DNA of 64,000 bases from Amycolatopsis dendrobii (lineage in GTDB: Bacteria > Actinomycetota > Actinomycetes > Mycobacteriales > Pseudonocardiaceae), in contig NZ_JACGZW010000016.1 in assembly GCF_014145675.1 (NCBI RefSeq), forward strand, positions 1 through 64,000, in the 5' to 3' direction. A model generated the notes under the pieces. It had not been told where the DNA came from. It did not search any database and worked only from the letters and a program-made list of their open reading frames with translations. The stretch's first letter is position 1, and every line of letters begins with the position of its first letter. Below are positions 51,059 to 60,076 of this stretch, in pieces. A program made the translations under genes and the position numbers.

Positions 51059-51999
51059 AAAAGGTTCTTCTCGCTGTCGTCGGAACTGTGGTGCTCGCGG
51101 CTGCCGCGGTGGTTTACACCGTTGCCGCGCGGCCCAGCCCGGCTGAACCCGCGAAGGTCGAGCACCTTTCGCTCGCGTCCGGGCAGTTGTTCTTTCGCAG
51201 CACGAAGACGGGCAACATCGGCGTCGTTCCGCTCGCGAATCCTGGTGCCGCGCCGAAATTCAGCGATCTGAAGTGCGACCGGTTCGCCGTGTCCGCGTCG
51301 ACGGGGATGTGCCTCGCGGTGCGGCCCGGCACGCTGCCCGCGGTCAGCGACTTCAGCATCCTCGACCGCAATTTCGCCACTACGCACAAGGACTACCTGC
51401 CGGGGACCCCGAGCCGGGCGCGCGTTTCGCCGGATGGCAAGCGGGTGTACTGGACGGTGTTCGTCACCGGTGATTCCTATGCCGCTACCGGGTTTTCCAC
51501 GCGTGCCGGGATCTACCAGCTGGACAACGGCGAGCTGGAGAAGACGATCGAGGAACTGCCGGTCCTGGTGGACGGGAAGCGGTACTTCTCCGCCGACGTC
51601 AACTACTGGGGCATCACGTTCAGCAAGGACGGCAAGCGGTTCTACTCGACGCTGGGCACCAAGGGCAAGACCTACCTGATCGAAGGAGATTACGACACGT
51701 ACCGCGGCAAAGCGCTGCGGGAAAACGTGGAATGCCCGTCGTTGTCGCCGGACGAAACGCGGATCGCGTTCAAGAAGAAGATCGGCGAGGGCGTCTGGCG
51801 GCTGTCCGTGCTCGACCTCAAGACGATGCGGGAGACCGCGCTCGCCGAGACCCGCAGCGTTGACGACCAGGCGCTCTGGCAGGACGATCACACGATCCTC
51901 TACGGCCTCGAGAACGCCGTGTGGTCGGTGCCCGCGGACGGATCCGGGGCTCCGCGCAAGCTCGTCTCCGACGCCGTGTCGCCCGCCGTCACCAGCTGA
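51055..51999 (+). CDS. Membrane-anchored beta-propeller (TolB/PD40-like) protein
   Basis: 314 aa. A short N-terminal helix (KKVLLAVVGTVVLAAAAVVYTV) anchors or exports it; the rest shows repeated blade signatures such as RARVSPDGKRVYW, GITFSKDGKRFYS and CPSLSPDETRIAF, giving a five- or six-blade propeller. Function unknown; such proteins sense or scaffold in the envelope. ATG overlaps the MFS stop. It ends directly before a paired-operator promoter region of the next gene. Confidence 0.8.
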   Translation: MKKVLLAVVGTVVLAAAAVVYTVAARPSPAEPAKVEHLSLASGQLFFRSTKTGNIGVVPLANPGAAPKFSDLKCDRFAVSASTGMCLAVRPGTLPAVSDFSILDRNFATTHKDYLPGTPSRARVSPDGKRVYWTVFVTGDSYAATGFSTRAGIYQLDNGELEKTIEELPVLVDGKRYFSADVNYWGITFSKDGKRFYSTLGTKGKTYLIEGDYDTYRGKALRENVECPSLSPDETRIAFKKKIGEGVWRLSVLDLKTMRETALAETRSVDDQALWQDDHTILYGLENAVWSVPADGSGAPRKLVSDAVSPAVTS

Positions 52000-52009
52000 T
52001 TCGACATCT

Positions 52010-52059
52010 CTTTACGTCGTATAGTACCCTCGCGTCCGGCGATACTTTACAACGTAAAG
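52010..52059. promoter_or_regulatory. Paired operators over the hydrolase promoter
   Basis: CTTTACGTCGTATAG (52010-52024, one mismatch) and CTTTACAACGTAAAG (52045-52059, perfect) are two copies of a CTTTAC-N3-GTAAAG dyad centred 35 bp apart. The longer arms CATCTCTTTACGT (52005-52017) and ACGTAAAGAGATG (52052-52064) also form a 13-bp inverted repeat. TATAGT within the first site is a probable -10. Confidence 0.75.
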
Positions 52060-52066
52060 AGATGAG

Positions 52067-52882
52067 ATGGCTGAAGCGACTCTGCACGACGGAACACGGA
52101 TCGAAGCGCAGGTGCACGGGGACGGGCCGGTGCTGCTGCTCCCGGTCGACCCCCGGCCCGCGGAAGGACCGGAGGCCGAGGCGGCCCGGCAGTGGGGCGC
52201 CGATCCGGAGCTGGGCCGTTCGCTGATCGAGGGATTCGCCGGGTTCCGGGTAGCGGCCTTCGACTACCAGGGGCACCGGATGGCGCATCCGGCCGACCTG
52301 ACGCCGGACGTGGTCGCGGCCGATTTCCTGGCCGTGGCGGACGCGGTCGGGGCGGAGCGGTTTTCGTACTACGGGTACTCGTGGCTGGCGCTTTCCGGGC
52401 TGCAGCTGGCGTTGCGGACGGATCGGCTGGACGCGCTGGTGATGGGCGGATATCCGCCGCTGGACGGGCCGTATGCGGCAATGCTCGCGGTGACCCGGGC
52501 GACGCACGAGATGGCGCTTGCCGGTCCGTCGGCCGAAACCAAAGCCGAGCCGGGGGATTGGGATTCGGTGGACGTCACGTTGTCCATCGGGCAGACGAAG
52601 CAGTTCGTGACGTTGTACGAGGCGTTGCAGGACTTCGACGACCGGGCAGTCGAGCTCTCGTGCGCGCGGTTGTGCTTCGCGGGTTCGGAGGACCGGATCG
52701 GGTACGGCGAACGGTGGGGCGGGGTGACCGTCGACATCGCCGGGCCGCTGCTGCGCGAGCGCGCCGAGTTGGAGGCGCGGGGGTGGACCGTCGAGGTGCT
52801 TGACGGGCTGGACCACATGAGCGCGATGCAGGCGGCCGCGGTGCTGCCGTTGGTACGGCCTTGGCTGGAGAAAGTCTTGTAG
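52067..52882 (+). CDS. Alpha/beta hydrolase
   Basis: 271 aa alpha/beta hydrolase fold. The nucleophile elbow reads YYGYSWLALSG, so the usual GxSxG is GYSWL, with Leu in place of the last Gly. The acid is probably in CFAGSEDRIGYGERW and the His in DGLDHMSAM. Substrate unknown. The ATG follows AAAGAGATGAG within the right arm of the upstream operator, so repressor binding would cover both the promoter and the start region. It ends tail-to-tail with the ABC ATPase gene with no spacer (TAG then CTA). Confidence 0.85.
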   Translation: MAEATLHDGTRIEAQVHGDGPVLLLPVDPRPAEGPEAEAARQWGADPELGRSLIEGFAGFRVAAFDYQGHRMAHPADLTPDVVAADFLAVADAVGAERFSYYGYSWLALSGLQLALRTDRLDALVMGGYPPLDGPYAAMLAVTRATHEMALAGPSAETKAEPGDWDSVDVTLSIGQTKQFVTLYEALQDFDDRAVELSCARLCFAGSEDRIGYGERWGGVTVDIAGPLLRERAELEARGWTVEVLDGLDHMSAMQAAAVLPLVRPWLEKVL

Positions 52883-53659
52883 CTATTCGGCTTGCCGCAG
52901 CTCGTGTTCCAATGCATCCAGTTCCGCGCCGCCAGCCATCTGCCGGGTCAGCTCGGGCAGTTCGATCTCCGCCTTTTCGTAGGACCCGAGCGCCGTGCCG
53001 CGTTTGAGGAGCAGGAAGCGGTCCGCCACCGGGTACGCGTGGTGCGGGTTGTGCGTGATCAGGACGACGCCCAGGCCCCGGTCGCGGGCCTGGGCCACGT
53101 ACTTCAGCACCACCCCGGCCTGCTTCACGCCCAACGCGGCCGTCGGCTCGTCCAGGATCAGCACCTTCGCGCCGAAGTGGATAGCGCGGGCGATCGCGAC
53201 GCACTGCCGTTCGCCGCCGGACAGCGTGCCGACTGGCTGTTCGACGTCGCGCAGGTCGATGCCGAGATCGGCGAGGGCTTTCTTCGTGAGCTCACGGCCC
53301 TTGCGCCGGTCCAGGGCCCGGAACGGGCCGAACCCGACGGTCGGTTCGGAGCCGAGGAAGAAGTTGCGCCACACGCTCATCAACGGCACTACCGCGAGAT
53401 CTTGGTACACCGTGGCTATTCCGCGGTCAAGCGCTTCCCGGGGCGAGGCGAACCGCACCGGCGCGCCTTCGACGAGGAACTCGCCTTCGTCGTGCTGGTG
53501 CACTCCGGCGAGGATCTTGATCAAAGTGGACTTGCCCGCGCCGTTGTCGCCCAGCACGCACGTGACCTCGCCCGCCTTGACGACCGTGGACACCTCACGC
53601 AACGCGACCACATTGCCGTAGCGCTTGCCGATCTCGCGAACTTCGAGGAGAGCGTTCAT
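52883..53659 (-). CDS. Sugar ABC transporter ATP-binding protein, single domain
   Basis: 258 aa with Walker [14 protein letters not shown]-loop [14 protein letters not shown], signature LSGGERQ and Walker [12 protein letters not shown]. Single-domain relatives are FrcA-type ATPases of sugar/polyol importers. It overlaps the permease gene by 4 nt and is last in a three-gene transport operon. The adjacent IolE- and IolG-like genes suggest inositol or a related polyol as cargo. Confidence 0.92.
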   Translation of the reverse strand: MNALLEVREIGKRYGNVVALREVSTVVKAGEVTCVLGDNGAGKSTLIKILAGVHQHDEGEFLVEGAPVRFASPREALDRGIATVYQDLAVVPLMSVWRNFFLGSEPTVGFGPFRALDRRKGRELTKKALADLGIDLRDVEQPVGTLSGGERQCVAIARAIHFGAKVLILDEPTAALGVKQAGVVLKYVAQARDRGLGVVLITHNPHHAYPVADRFLLLKRGTALGSYEKAEIELPELTRQMAGGAELDALEHELRQAE

Positions 53660-54684
53660 CGCCGGACCCTTTCCGCGCGCCGCCGCAGAGCGTTGTTGAC
53701 CAGGACCGCCGCCAGCAGCATGATCCCGAGGAACAGCATGAACCAGTCGTTGTCCCAGCCGGCGAACACGATGCCCTGGCGCGCCATGCCGAAGATCAGC
53801 GCGCCGATCGCCGCGCCGACGGCCGAGCCGAACCCGCCGGTCAGCAGGCAGCCGCCGATCACCGCGGCGATGATGTACTGGAATTCCAGCCCGATGCCCT
53901 GATTCGCCTGGACGCTCGCGAAGCGCAGGATGTTGATCGAACCGACGAGCCATCCGGCCAGCGCGGTGCCCATGAACAGCAGGATTTTCGTGCGCACCAC
54001 CGGAACGCCGACCGAGCGGGCGCTCGTGGCGGAACCGCCGACCGCGAAGATCCAGTTGCCGAAGCGCGTCCGGACCAGCAGCCACGCGGCCACCGCGATC
54101 GCGCCGAGCCACCAGACGATGGAGATCTGGAACGGGGTGCCGCCGATGTCCACAGTGGAGGCGAAGACGAAACCGGCGGACGCGTAGCCGTCGGTCGAGC
54201 GCATGCCGGAGACCTGCACCGTGCCGGTCACCAGCCTTGTGACGCCGAGGTTCAAGCCTTGCAGGGCAAGGAAAGTGCCGAGGGTGACGATGAAGCTCGG
54301 CAGCCCGGTTTTCATGACCAGCCAGCCGTTGAACGCGCCGACCGTCAGCGCGAAGACCAACGAGACGAGCAGCGCGAGCCACACGTTCCAGCCCGCTTGG
54401 GTGGCGAGGATCGCGGTGACCAGCGACGTGGACGCGGTCATCACGCCCGCGGACAGGTCGAACTCGCCGCCGACCATCAGCAGCGACACGGCCACCGCCA
54501 TGATGCCCAGCGTCGCCGCGTCGTCCAGCCAGGTCGCGGCGCCGCTGGCACTGAAGAACTTGTCGGACGCGAAGGTGAAGAAGCCGAAGACCACGACCGC
54601 GCCGAGCAGCGCGCCGATCTCCGGGCGGAGCACCAATCGGTCGGTCAGCCGCGGCTTCTCCAGCCGTTCGTCGAGGGTCGTCAT
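53656..54684 (-). CDS. Sugar/polyol ABC transporter permease
   Basis: 342 aa RbsC-type permease with about nine hydrophobic helices. Landmarks are [43 protein letters not shown] (ATPase contact loop) and [24 protein letters not shown]. Start and stop overlap its neighbours by 4 nt, giving a coupled operon of binding protein, permease and ATPase. Confidence 0.92.
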   Translation of the reverse strand: MTTLDERLEKPRLTDRLVLRPEIGALLGAVVVFGFFTFASDKFFSASGAATWLDDAATLGIMAVAVSLLMVGGEFDLSAGVMTASTSLVTAILATQAGWNVWLALLVSLVFALTVGAFNGWLVMKTGLPSFIVTLGTFLALQGLNLGVTRLVTGTVQVSGMRSTDGYASAGFVFASTVDIGGTPFQISIVWWLGAIAVAAWLLVRTRFGNWIFAVGGSATSARSVGVPVVRTKILLFMGTALAGWLVGSINILRFASVQANQGIGLEFQYIIAAVIGGCLLTGGFGSAVGAAIGALIFGMARQGIVFAGWDNDWFMLFLGIMLLAAVLVNNALRRRAERVRR

Positions 54685-55682
54685 CGGGTGCCCCTTTGCA
54701 CGTACTGGCCGACCTTGTCCACTGTGGATTTGTCGACCAGGTCGGGTCCGGTGAGCACCGGTTTGCCGCCGCCGACGACGTTCGCGTTGTCCCGGTAGAG
54801 CTTCAGGAACTGCACCGGGAGATAGCCCTGTTCGTACTGCTGCTGGTCGACCGCGAAGAGCACGTCGCCCGCCTTGATCGCGGCCACCACGTCGGAGTTG
54901 AGGTCGAACGTGGCGACCTGCGCCTTCGCGTTCACCGACTTGATCGCGCTCACCGCACGCGCGGCGACCTGCGAGTTCAGCGTGAGGACCGCGTCGATCG
55001 ACGAATCGGTCTGGACCGCGCCGCGGATGCGGGACTCGGCGTCGGTCGGGTTGGAGATGTCCACCTGCAGCGTCTGCACGGTGCCGGCGAATCCGGTCTT
55101 CGCGCCGTCACAGCGTTGCGCCTGCCCGACGTTTCCGGCCTCGTGGATCACGCACAGCAGCTTGTGCTTGCCGAGTTCTTTGAACTTCTTCCCGGCTTCT
55201 TGCCCGGCGATCGACTCGTTCTGCCCGACGTGCGCAAGCGCGCCGTACGCCGCGCTCTTGTCCTCGCCGGAGTTGATGGTGATCACCGGGATCCCGGCGC
55301 GCACCGCGGCCTCGATGGACGGACGCAGCGCTTCGGGGTTGGCCATCGACACGACGAGCCCGCCGGTCTGCTGCGCGACAGCGTTGTCGATCAGCTTCGC
55401 CTGCGCGCCCGGATCTCCGTCGGACGTGTATTCGACCTGCACGCCGAGGTCCTTGCCCGCTTGTTCGGCGCCGTTCTTCACCACGTTCCAGAACGCGTCG
55501 CCCGCGGTGCCGTGGGTGATCACCGAGACCTTCAGCGGCCCGGACGGCGTCGGCGCGGCGGCGGGCGCGGTCGTCTTCGGTTCGGCGGCCGGACCGGTGC
55601 ACGCCGCCAGCAGCAAGCCCGCGGCCAGCAGGCTCGCCACCGCGCGGCCGGAGCGTCGTGCGCGCTCCCAGCGATGGGACAT
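54681..55682 (-). CDS. Sugar/polyol ABC transporter substrate-binding lipoprotein
   Basis: 333 aa. Signal peptide with lipobox LLLAAC, a Pro/Ala-rich linker, then a type 1 periplasmic-binding fold ([79 protein letters not shown]). The pattern resembles the inositol/ribose-type binding proteins. GAGGAGA precedes the ATG. First of the transport genes, 41 nt downstream of the IolE-like gene. Confidence 0.92.
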   Translation of the reverse strand: MSHRWERARRSGRAVASLLAAGLLLAACTGPAAEPKTTAPAAAPTPSGPLKVSVITHGTAGDAFWNVVKNGAEQAGKDLGVQVEYTSDGDPGAQAKLIDNAVAQQTGGLVVSMANPEALRPSIEAAVRAGIPVITINSGEDKSAAYGALAHVGQNESIAGQEAGKKFKELGKHKLLCVIHEAGNVGQAQRCDGAKTGFAGTVQTLQVDISNPTDAESRIRGAVQTDSSIDAVLTLNSQVAARAVSAIKSVNAKAQVATFDLNSDVVAAIKAGDVLFAVDQQQYEQGYLPVQFLKLYRDNANVVGGGKPVLTGPDLVDKSTVDKVGQYVQRGTR

Positions 55683-55723
55683 CGTTGTCTCTCCTCGCTT
55701 GTTTTCCGAGCTTGTTTCCGGCG

Positions 55724-56596
55724 TCAGCCGGTGATGGTGCGCAGGTACGAAAGGCTGGTCGCGACGTCGCGGCCAGGACGGTCCGCCGGGCTGTCGTCGC
55801 TCAGTGCGGTGTCCTGCTCCAGGACGTACCAGCCGTCGTAGCCCGCCTCGGCGACGGAGCGGACCATGGCTTCGATGTCCACGTCGCCCTCGCCGAGCGG
55901 AACGTAGAGACCCCTGCCGACGGCTTCGGTGTACGGCAGTTCGCCTGCTCGGACGGCGTCGGCCAGCTCGCCGCGGACGTCCTTGAGGTGCAGGTGCCCG
56001 ATCCGCCGCGGGTGCCGCCGGGCGAGCGCGACCGGGTCGGCGCCGCCGATCAGCAGGTGGCCGGTGTCGAGGCAGAGCTGGAGATCCGAGTCGGCGAGGA
56101 AGCGTTCGACCTCGGCCTCGGTTTCCACGTGCGTGCCGACGTGCGGGTGCAGGACCGCTCGCAGACCGTGTTTTGCCGCTATGTCGCGGATCTTGCCTGC
56201 CGTGCCGACCAAAGTGGACCATTCGGCGTCGATGAGGGCGGGCCGTTCGTCGTAACCCTCGAGTCCGGTTGCCGCGGCGAGGACGAGCATCGTGCCGCCG
56301 CAAGCCGCGAAGAGCGCGGCCGATTCTTCCGCTTCGGCTATGGCCGCGTCAGGATCTTCGTGCAGTGGTACGGCAAGAAAGCCGCCGACGAGGTCGAGGC
56401 GGTGGCTTTCCAGCAGCTTCTTCAACTCGGCCGGTTCGCGCGGCAGATAGCCGGGCGGACCCAATTCTGTTGCGGTGACGCCCAAATCGGCCATCTCGTC
56501 GAGTACTGCCGGGGCGTCGAGCACTCGGCCCCAGCCGGGAACCTCGCAGACTCCCCAGGAGATCGGGGCGGCTGCGACGCGGATCTTCGCGGTCAT
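55724..56596 (-). CDS. IolE-like sugar phosphate isomerase/epimerase family protein
   Basis: 290 aa TIM barrel. The N-terminal VAAAPISWGVCEVPGWG strongly resembles inosose dehydratase (IolE, 2-keto-myo-inositol dehydratase). Metal-ligand residues show in VLHPHVGTHVE, CLDTGHLLIGG and IGHLHLKDV. In that role it would convert 2-keto-myo-inositol to the dione. The gene starts the minus-strand operon and is divergent from the LacI regulator; a LacI-type palindrome lies 34 nt before its ATG. Other inositol genes (iolB, C, D) are not in this window. Confidence 0.85.
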   Translation of the reverse strand: MTAKIRVAAAPISWGVCEVPGWGRVLDAPAVLDEMADLGVTATELGPPGYLPREPAELKKLLESHRLDLVGGFLAVPLHEDPDAAIAEAEESAALFAACGGTMLVLAAATGLEGYDERPALIDAEWSTLVGTAGKIRDIAAKHGLRAVLHPHVGTHVETEAEVERFLADSDLQLCLDTGHLLIGGADPVALARRHPRRIGHLHLKDVRGELADAVRAGELPYTEAVGRGLYVPLGEGDVDIEAMVRSVAEAGYDGWYVLEQDTALSDDSPADRPGRDVATSLSYLRTITG

Positions 56597-56629
56597 GGAT
56601 CCCTCTTCGGTCGGGGGGCGTCCTCTTGA

Positions 56630-56643
56630 TTAGAGCGCTCTAA
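56630..56643. promoter_or_regulatory. LacI-type operator
   Basis: TTAGAGCGCTCTAA is a perfect 14-bp palindrome with the central CG step that LacI-family proteins intercalate. It lies between the divergent iolE-like and LacI genes. A weaker AAGCGCTT lies at 56670-56677. Confidence 0.8.
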
Positions 56644-56695
56644 GCTTGTAGCGTCCGACCCGTCGCGTCAAGCGCTTCTCCGGGGAGGTTTTCGC

Positions 56696-57706
56696 ATGGG
56701 GAAGCCCACCATGGAGGATGTCGCCGCGCGAGCCGGGGTTTCCCGGGCACTGGTTTCGCTCGTGATGCGCAACGCGCCGAACGTCTCGGCGCGGCGACGC
56801 GCGGCGGTGCTGAAGGCGGCGGAGGAGCTGGGTTATTCGCCGCACGTGATGGCGCGGTCGCTGGCGAGCCGGACGTCCACGGTGCTCGGCGTGATGGTGA
56901 ACGACCTGCGCAACGCATTCTTCGCCGATGTCGTCGAAGGGCTGGACGCGGCGGCCCAAGCGGCCGGGTTCGACCTGATCCTCAACACTGGCGGCAGGAT
57001 GCCTTCTCGGGAAGGTGCGGCGTTGCGCAGTCTGCTGTCGTTCCGTCCGGCCGGCGTCGTGCTGTTGTCGCCTGTGGTTCCGGCCGCGGCGATCGAAGCC
57101 GCGGCACGGCAGTGTCCGGTAGTGTTGGTGTCACGGACCTCTCGACTGTCTACTGTGGATACGGTGAACGACGACGGCGAGGCTGGCGCGGCGTTGGCCG
57201 TCGAGCACCTGGTCCAGTTGGGGCATCGCCGGATCGCGCACCTCGACGGCGGGGGAGCGGCCGGCGCCGCGGCTCGGCGACGCGGTTTCCGGCAGGCGAT
57301 GCGGGCGCACGGGCTGGAGCCGATCGTGGTGAGCAGCGAACACACCGACACCGCGGGCGAGAAAGCCGTGCAGGAATTGCTGTCCGCGTACTCTCCGGCT
57401 CCGACGGCACTGCTGGCGGGCAATGACTTCAACGCGGTCGGCGCGATCTCGGCGCTCGAAGAACGCGGGTTGAGGGTGCCGGAGGACGTGTCCGTAGTCG
57501 GCTACGACAACACGTCCTTGGCTTCCCTGCGGCACATTTCACTGACCACAGTGGACCAACCGCGGGCGGAAATGGCGCGGCTGGCTTTCGACGCGCTGCT
57601 GGAGCGCGTACGCGGTGAACGCACTGAACCGGTGCGGCACCTGCTTCATCCGTCCCTGGTCGTGCGGGAGACCACGGGGCCCGACTCAGGGGAGGCGCAG
57701 CGATGA
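56696..57706 (+). CDS. LacI-family transcriptional regulator
   Basis: 336 aa. N-terminal HTH: TMEDVAARAGVSRALVSLVMRNAPNVSARRRAAVLKAAEELGYSP, with the hinge helix just after. The ligand domain is a periplasmic-binding fold (GVMVNDLRNAFFADVVEGLDAAAQAAG; DVSVVGYDNTSLASLRHISLTTVDQP). It is divergent from the uptake/IolE operon and overlaps iolG-like by 4 nt, so it probably represses both. GGGGAGG precedes the ATG. Effector likely inositol or a derivative. Confidence 0.92.
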   Translation: MGKPTMEDVAARAGVSRALVSLVMRNAPNVSARRRAAVLKAAEELGYSPHVMARSLASRTSTVLGVMVNDLRNAFFADVVEGLDAAAQAAGFDLILNTGGRMPSREGAALRSLLSFRPAGVVLLSPVVPAAAIEAAARQCPVVLVSRTSRLSTVDTVNDDGEAGAALAVEHLVQLGHRRIAHLDGGGAAGAAARRRGFRQAMRAHGLEPIVVSSEHTDTAGEKAVQELLSAYSPAPTALLAGNDFNAVGAISALEERGLRVPEDVSVVGYDNTSLASLRHISLTTVDQPRAEMARLAFDALLERVRGERTEPVRHLLHPSLVVRETTGPDSGEAQR

Positions 57707-58704
57707 GGTTAGGACTGGCAGGGGCCGGACGGATCGGTGCCGCACACGCGGAAACGCTCGCGGGATTCGACGAGGTCGCGTCGGTGGTCGTCGCCGACGT
57801 GGATCCGGCGCGCGCCCAGCCGGTCGCCGATCGGCTCGGTGTCGAGGCGGCCGAAGGAATCGACGCCCTGTTCCAGTCTGGTCTCGACGGCCTGGTCATC
57901 GCGGCGGCCACGGACGCGCATCCGGAGTTGATCATCAAGGCGGTCGACGCGCGACTACCGGTGTTCTGCGAAAAGCCGGTCGCCGCGGACATCCCCGGCA
58001 CGCTCGCGGTGATCGACCGCATCGCGGACTCGGACGTTCCGGTGCAGATCGGTTTCCAGCGCCGGTTCGACGCGGGTTACCAGGCCGCGCGGGTCGCGGT
58101 GGAGAGCGGGGAGCTGGGCTGGCTGCACAGCGTCCGGGCGACCACTTTGGACCCGGCACCGCCGCCCGCCGCGTATGTCGCGCATTCCGGCGGTCTCTTC
58201 CGGGACTGCGGCGTGCACGACTTCGACATCCTCCGGTGGGTGACCGGCCGGGAGGTCGAGCAGGTGTTTGCCTTGGGGCGCAACAAAGGCGAGCAGTTCT
58301 TCGCGGATGCCGGAGACGTCGATACCGCCGCGGTCGCGATGACTCTCGACGACGGAACCCTCGCGACGGTCTCGCTGACGCGTTACAACGGCGCGGGTTA
58401 TGACGTGCGCTTCGAGGCCCTCGGTTCGCTGGCGAACGCCGTGGTGGGCTTGGACGGCCAGGCCCCGCTGCGGTCCGTGGAGCCGGGCGTCGGACGATTG
58501 CCGGGACCGGCGTATCCGGGCTTCATGGAACGTTTCCGGACGGCCTATTCGGCTGAGCTGCGGGCGTTCCTGGATGTTGCCGCCCGGCGGATCCCGTCGC
58601 CTGCCGGAGCAGCGGACGCGTTGGAGGCGTTCTACATCGCGGAGGCGTGCGAGGTCTCGCGGAGGGAGAACCGCCCGGTGCGGGTCGCCGAGGTGCGGCG
58701 GTAG
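57703..58704 (+). CDS. Gfo/Idh/MocA oxidoreductase, IolG-like
   Basis: 333 aa. NAD-binding LGLAGAGRIGAAHAETLAG, EKP motif FCEKPVAAD with the catalytic Lys, and DCGVHDFDILRWVTGREVEQV containing the active-site Asp/His pair. It fits myo-inositol 2-dehydrogenase. Together with the IolE-like protein it would perform the first two steps of inositol catabolism. ATGA overlap with the LacI gene. It ends one base from the convergent TetR gene. Confidence 0.9.
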   Translation: MRLGLAGAGRIGAAHAETLAGFDEVASVVVADVDPARAQPVADRLGVEAAEGIDALFQSGLDGLVIAAATDAHPELIIKAVDARLPVFCEKPVAADIPGTLAVIDRIADSDVPVQIGFQRRFDAGYQAARVAVESGELGWLHSVRATTLDPAPPPAAYVAHSGGLFRDCGVHDFDILRWVTGREVEQVFALGRNKGEQFFADAGDVDTAAVAMTLDDGTLATVSLTRYNGAGYDVRFEALGSLANAVVGLDGQAPLRSVEPGVGRLPGPAYPGFMERFRTAYSAELRAFLDVAARRIPSPAGAADALEAFYIAEACEVSRRENRPVRVAEVRR

Positions 58705-58705
58705 G

Positions 58706-59302
58706 TCACCCGCGCGGACGAAGCAGCTTATCCACCAACGTATCCACCAAATTCTTCGGCACCGCGGTTCCCGTGAGCGCACAGTAGACGATCGGTCCGA
58801 ACAGAGCGTCCATTGTGGCTTCCGGATCCAGTACCGGAGAAACCTCGCCTGCCTCGGCAGCGCGGGTCAGCATCTCGCGTTCGGCGATCTGCCGCGGCTC
58901 CAGGTAGCGCTCGTGGAACCGCGCGGCAGTCCCCGCATCGTGCTGTGCTTCGGCCAGCAGGGTAAGCAGGCACTTGCCCGCAGGGTCCTCGGCGAGGAAA
59001 TGCGCGAAGTCGCGCAGATAGGCCCGGATGCTGTCGGCCGTCGGGAGTTCCGTCGGCACCGGCAGGCGTTTCTCGCTGTCCTCGATCAGCGTGTCCAGCA
59101 GAATCTCGACCTTCGACGGCCACCAGCGGTAGATGGTCTGCTTCGCGACGCCGGCCCGGCGCGCGATCGCTTCGACGGTCAGTGCGCCGAAGCCGTGCTC
59201 GACCAGCAGGTCGTCGGCGGCGTGGAGCACCGCCAGGCGCGCGGCCTCGTCGCGCCGGTTGCCGGAGCGTGCCCTGCGGGGCTGGGAATTGACTGCGGGC
59301 AT
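58706..59302 (-). CDS. TetR-family regulator
   Basis: 198 aa. N-terminal HTH AVLHAADDLLVEHGFGALTVEAIARRAGVAKQTIYRWWPSKVEIL is typical. The C-terminal domain belongs to the group common beside oxidoreductases. ATG 59302 is used; a GTG 9 nt upstream is the alternative. It is divergent from an SDR gene, with a perfect 10-bp-arm inverted repeat between them, so it probably represses that gene and itself. Confidence 0.9.
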   Translation of the reverse strand: MPAVNSQPRRARSGNRRDEAARLAVLHAADDLLVEHGFGALTVEAIARRAGVAKQTIYRWWPSKVEILLDTLIEDSEKRLPVPTELPTADSIRAYLRDFAHFLAEDPAGKCLLTLLAEAQHDAGTAARFHERYLEPRQIAEREMLTRAAEAGEVSPVLDPEATMDALFGPIVYCALTGTAVPKNLVDTLVDKLLRPRG

Positions 59303-59324
59303 ACCGGGCACCTTACCGTGCTAC

Positions 59325-59352
59325 TGTCTAGACGTGACGTTGCGTCTAGACA
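59325..59352. promoter_or_regulatory. TetR operator between the TetR and SDR genes
   Basis: Perfect arms TGTCTAGACG and CGTCTAGACA with an 8-bp spacer. Each arm also holds TCTAGA. It ends 11 nt before the SDR start codon. Confidence 0.82.
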
Positions 59353-59363
59353 AGGGAGCGGTC

Positions 59364-60023
59364 ATGGCGGTACGCCGGGCGTTGGTGGTCGGGGCTTCGC
59401 GAGGACTGGGATTGGTGCTGGTCACCGAACTGGACCGGCGCGGGTGGGAGGTCGTCGCGACGACTCGCGACGGTTCGGTGCCGCGGGAAGGAATGCGGAC
59501 CGAGCAGCTGGAGATGACTGACGACGCACAGATCGCGGCGCTCGGAGACAGAGTCGGCGGTCCGCTCGACCTGCTCTTCGTGAACGCAGCGATCAACCAA
59601 GGGAATCTGCCGATCAGCGAAGTGCCGGCGACGATGTTCGCCGAAGTCATGATCACCAACGCGTTGAGCCCGTTGAGAGTCCTCGAAGGACTGCACGATC
59701 TGGTCGCGCCGGGCGGCACGGTCGCGGTGATGTCGTCCGAGCAGGGCAGCATCTCGATGAACGTCGAACCGGGATACGAGCTGTACAAGGCGAGCAAGGC
59801 CGCGCTCAACCAGCTCATGCGCAGCTACGCCACTCGCCACGAGGCCGACGGGCGCACCAAACTGCTCATCGATCCCGGCCACAACCGGACTCGGCTCGGC
59901 GGTCCGGACGCGCCGTTGCTGCCTGAGGAAAGCGTCCCCGCGGTCGTCGACGTGCTCGAAGCACAGGCAGGAGAGCCCGGGCTGCGGTTCCTCGACCGCT
60001 TCGGCGAGCCGGTTCCCTGGTAA
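59364..60023 (+). CDS. SDR-family oxidoreductase
   Basis: 219 aa classical SDR, slightly short. VVGASRGLGLVLVTEL binds NAD(P); the VNAAINQGN loop replaces the usual NNAG; the active site is Ser (MSSEQGS) with YELYKASKAALNQLM. Substrate unknown; close in style to small C-factor/csgA-like SDRs. The ATG follows GGGAG at 7 nt; an upstream GTG at 59334 would fall inside the operator. Likely repressed by the divergent TetR protein. Confidence 0.88.
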   Translation: MAVRRALVVGASRGLGLVLVTELDRRGWEVVATTRDGSVPREGMRTEQLEMTDDAQIAALGDRVGGPLDLLFVNAAINQGNLPISEVPATMFAEVMITNALSPLRVLEGLHDLVAPGGTVAVMSSEQGSISMNVEPGYELYKASKAALNQLMRSYATRHEADGRTKLLIDPGHNRTRLGGPDAPLLPEESVPAVVDVLEAQAGEPGLRFLDRFGEPVPW

Positions 60024-60076
60024 CGACTGGGCCGATCGGGTAGCGCTGGACGGCTTCGCGTGCCAAGCTGCGGGGC

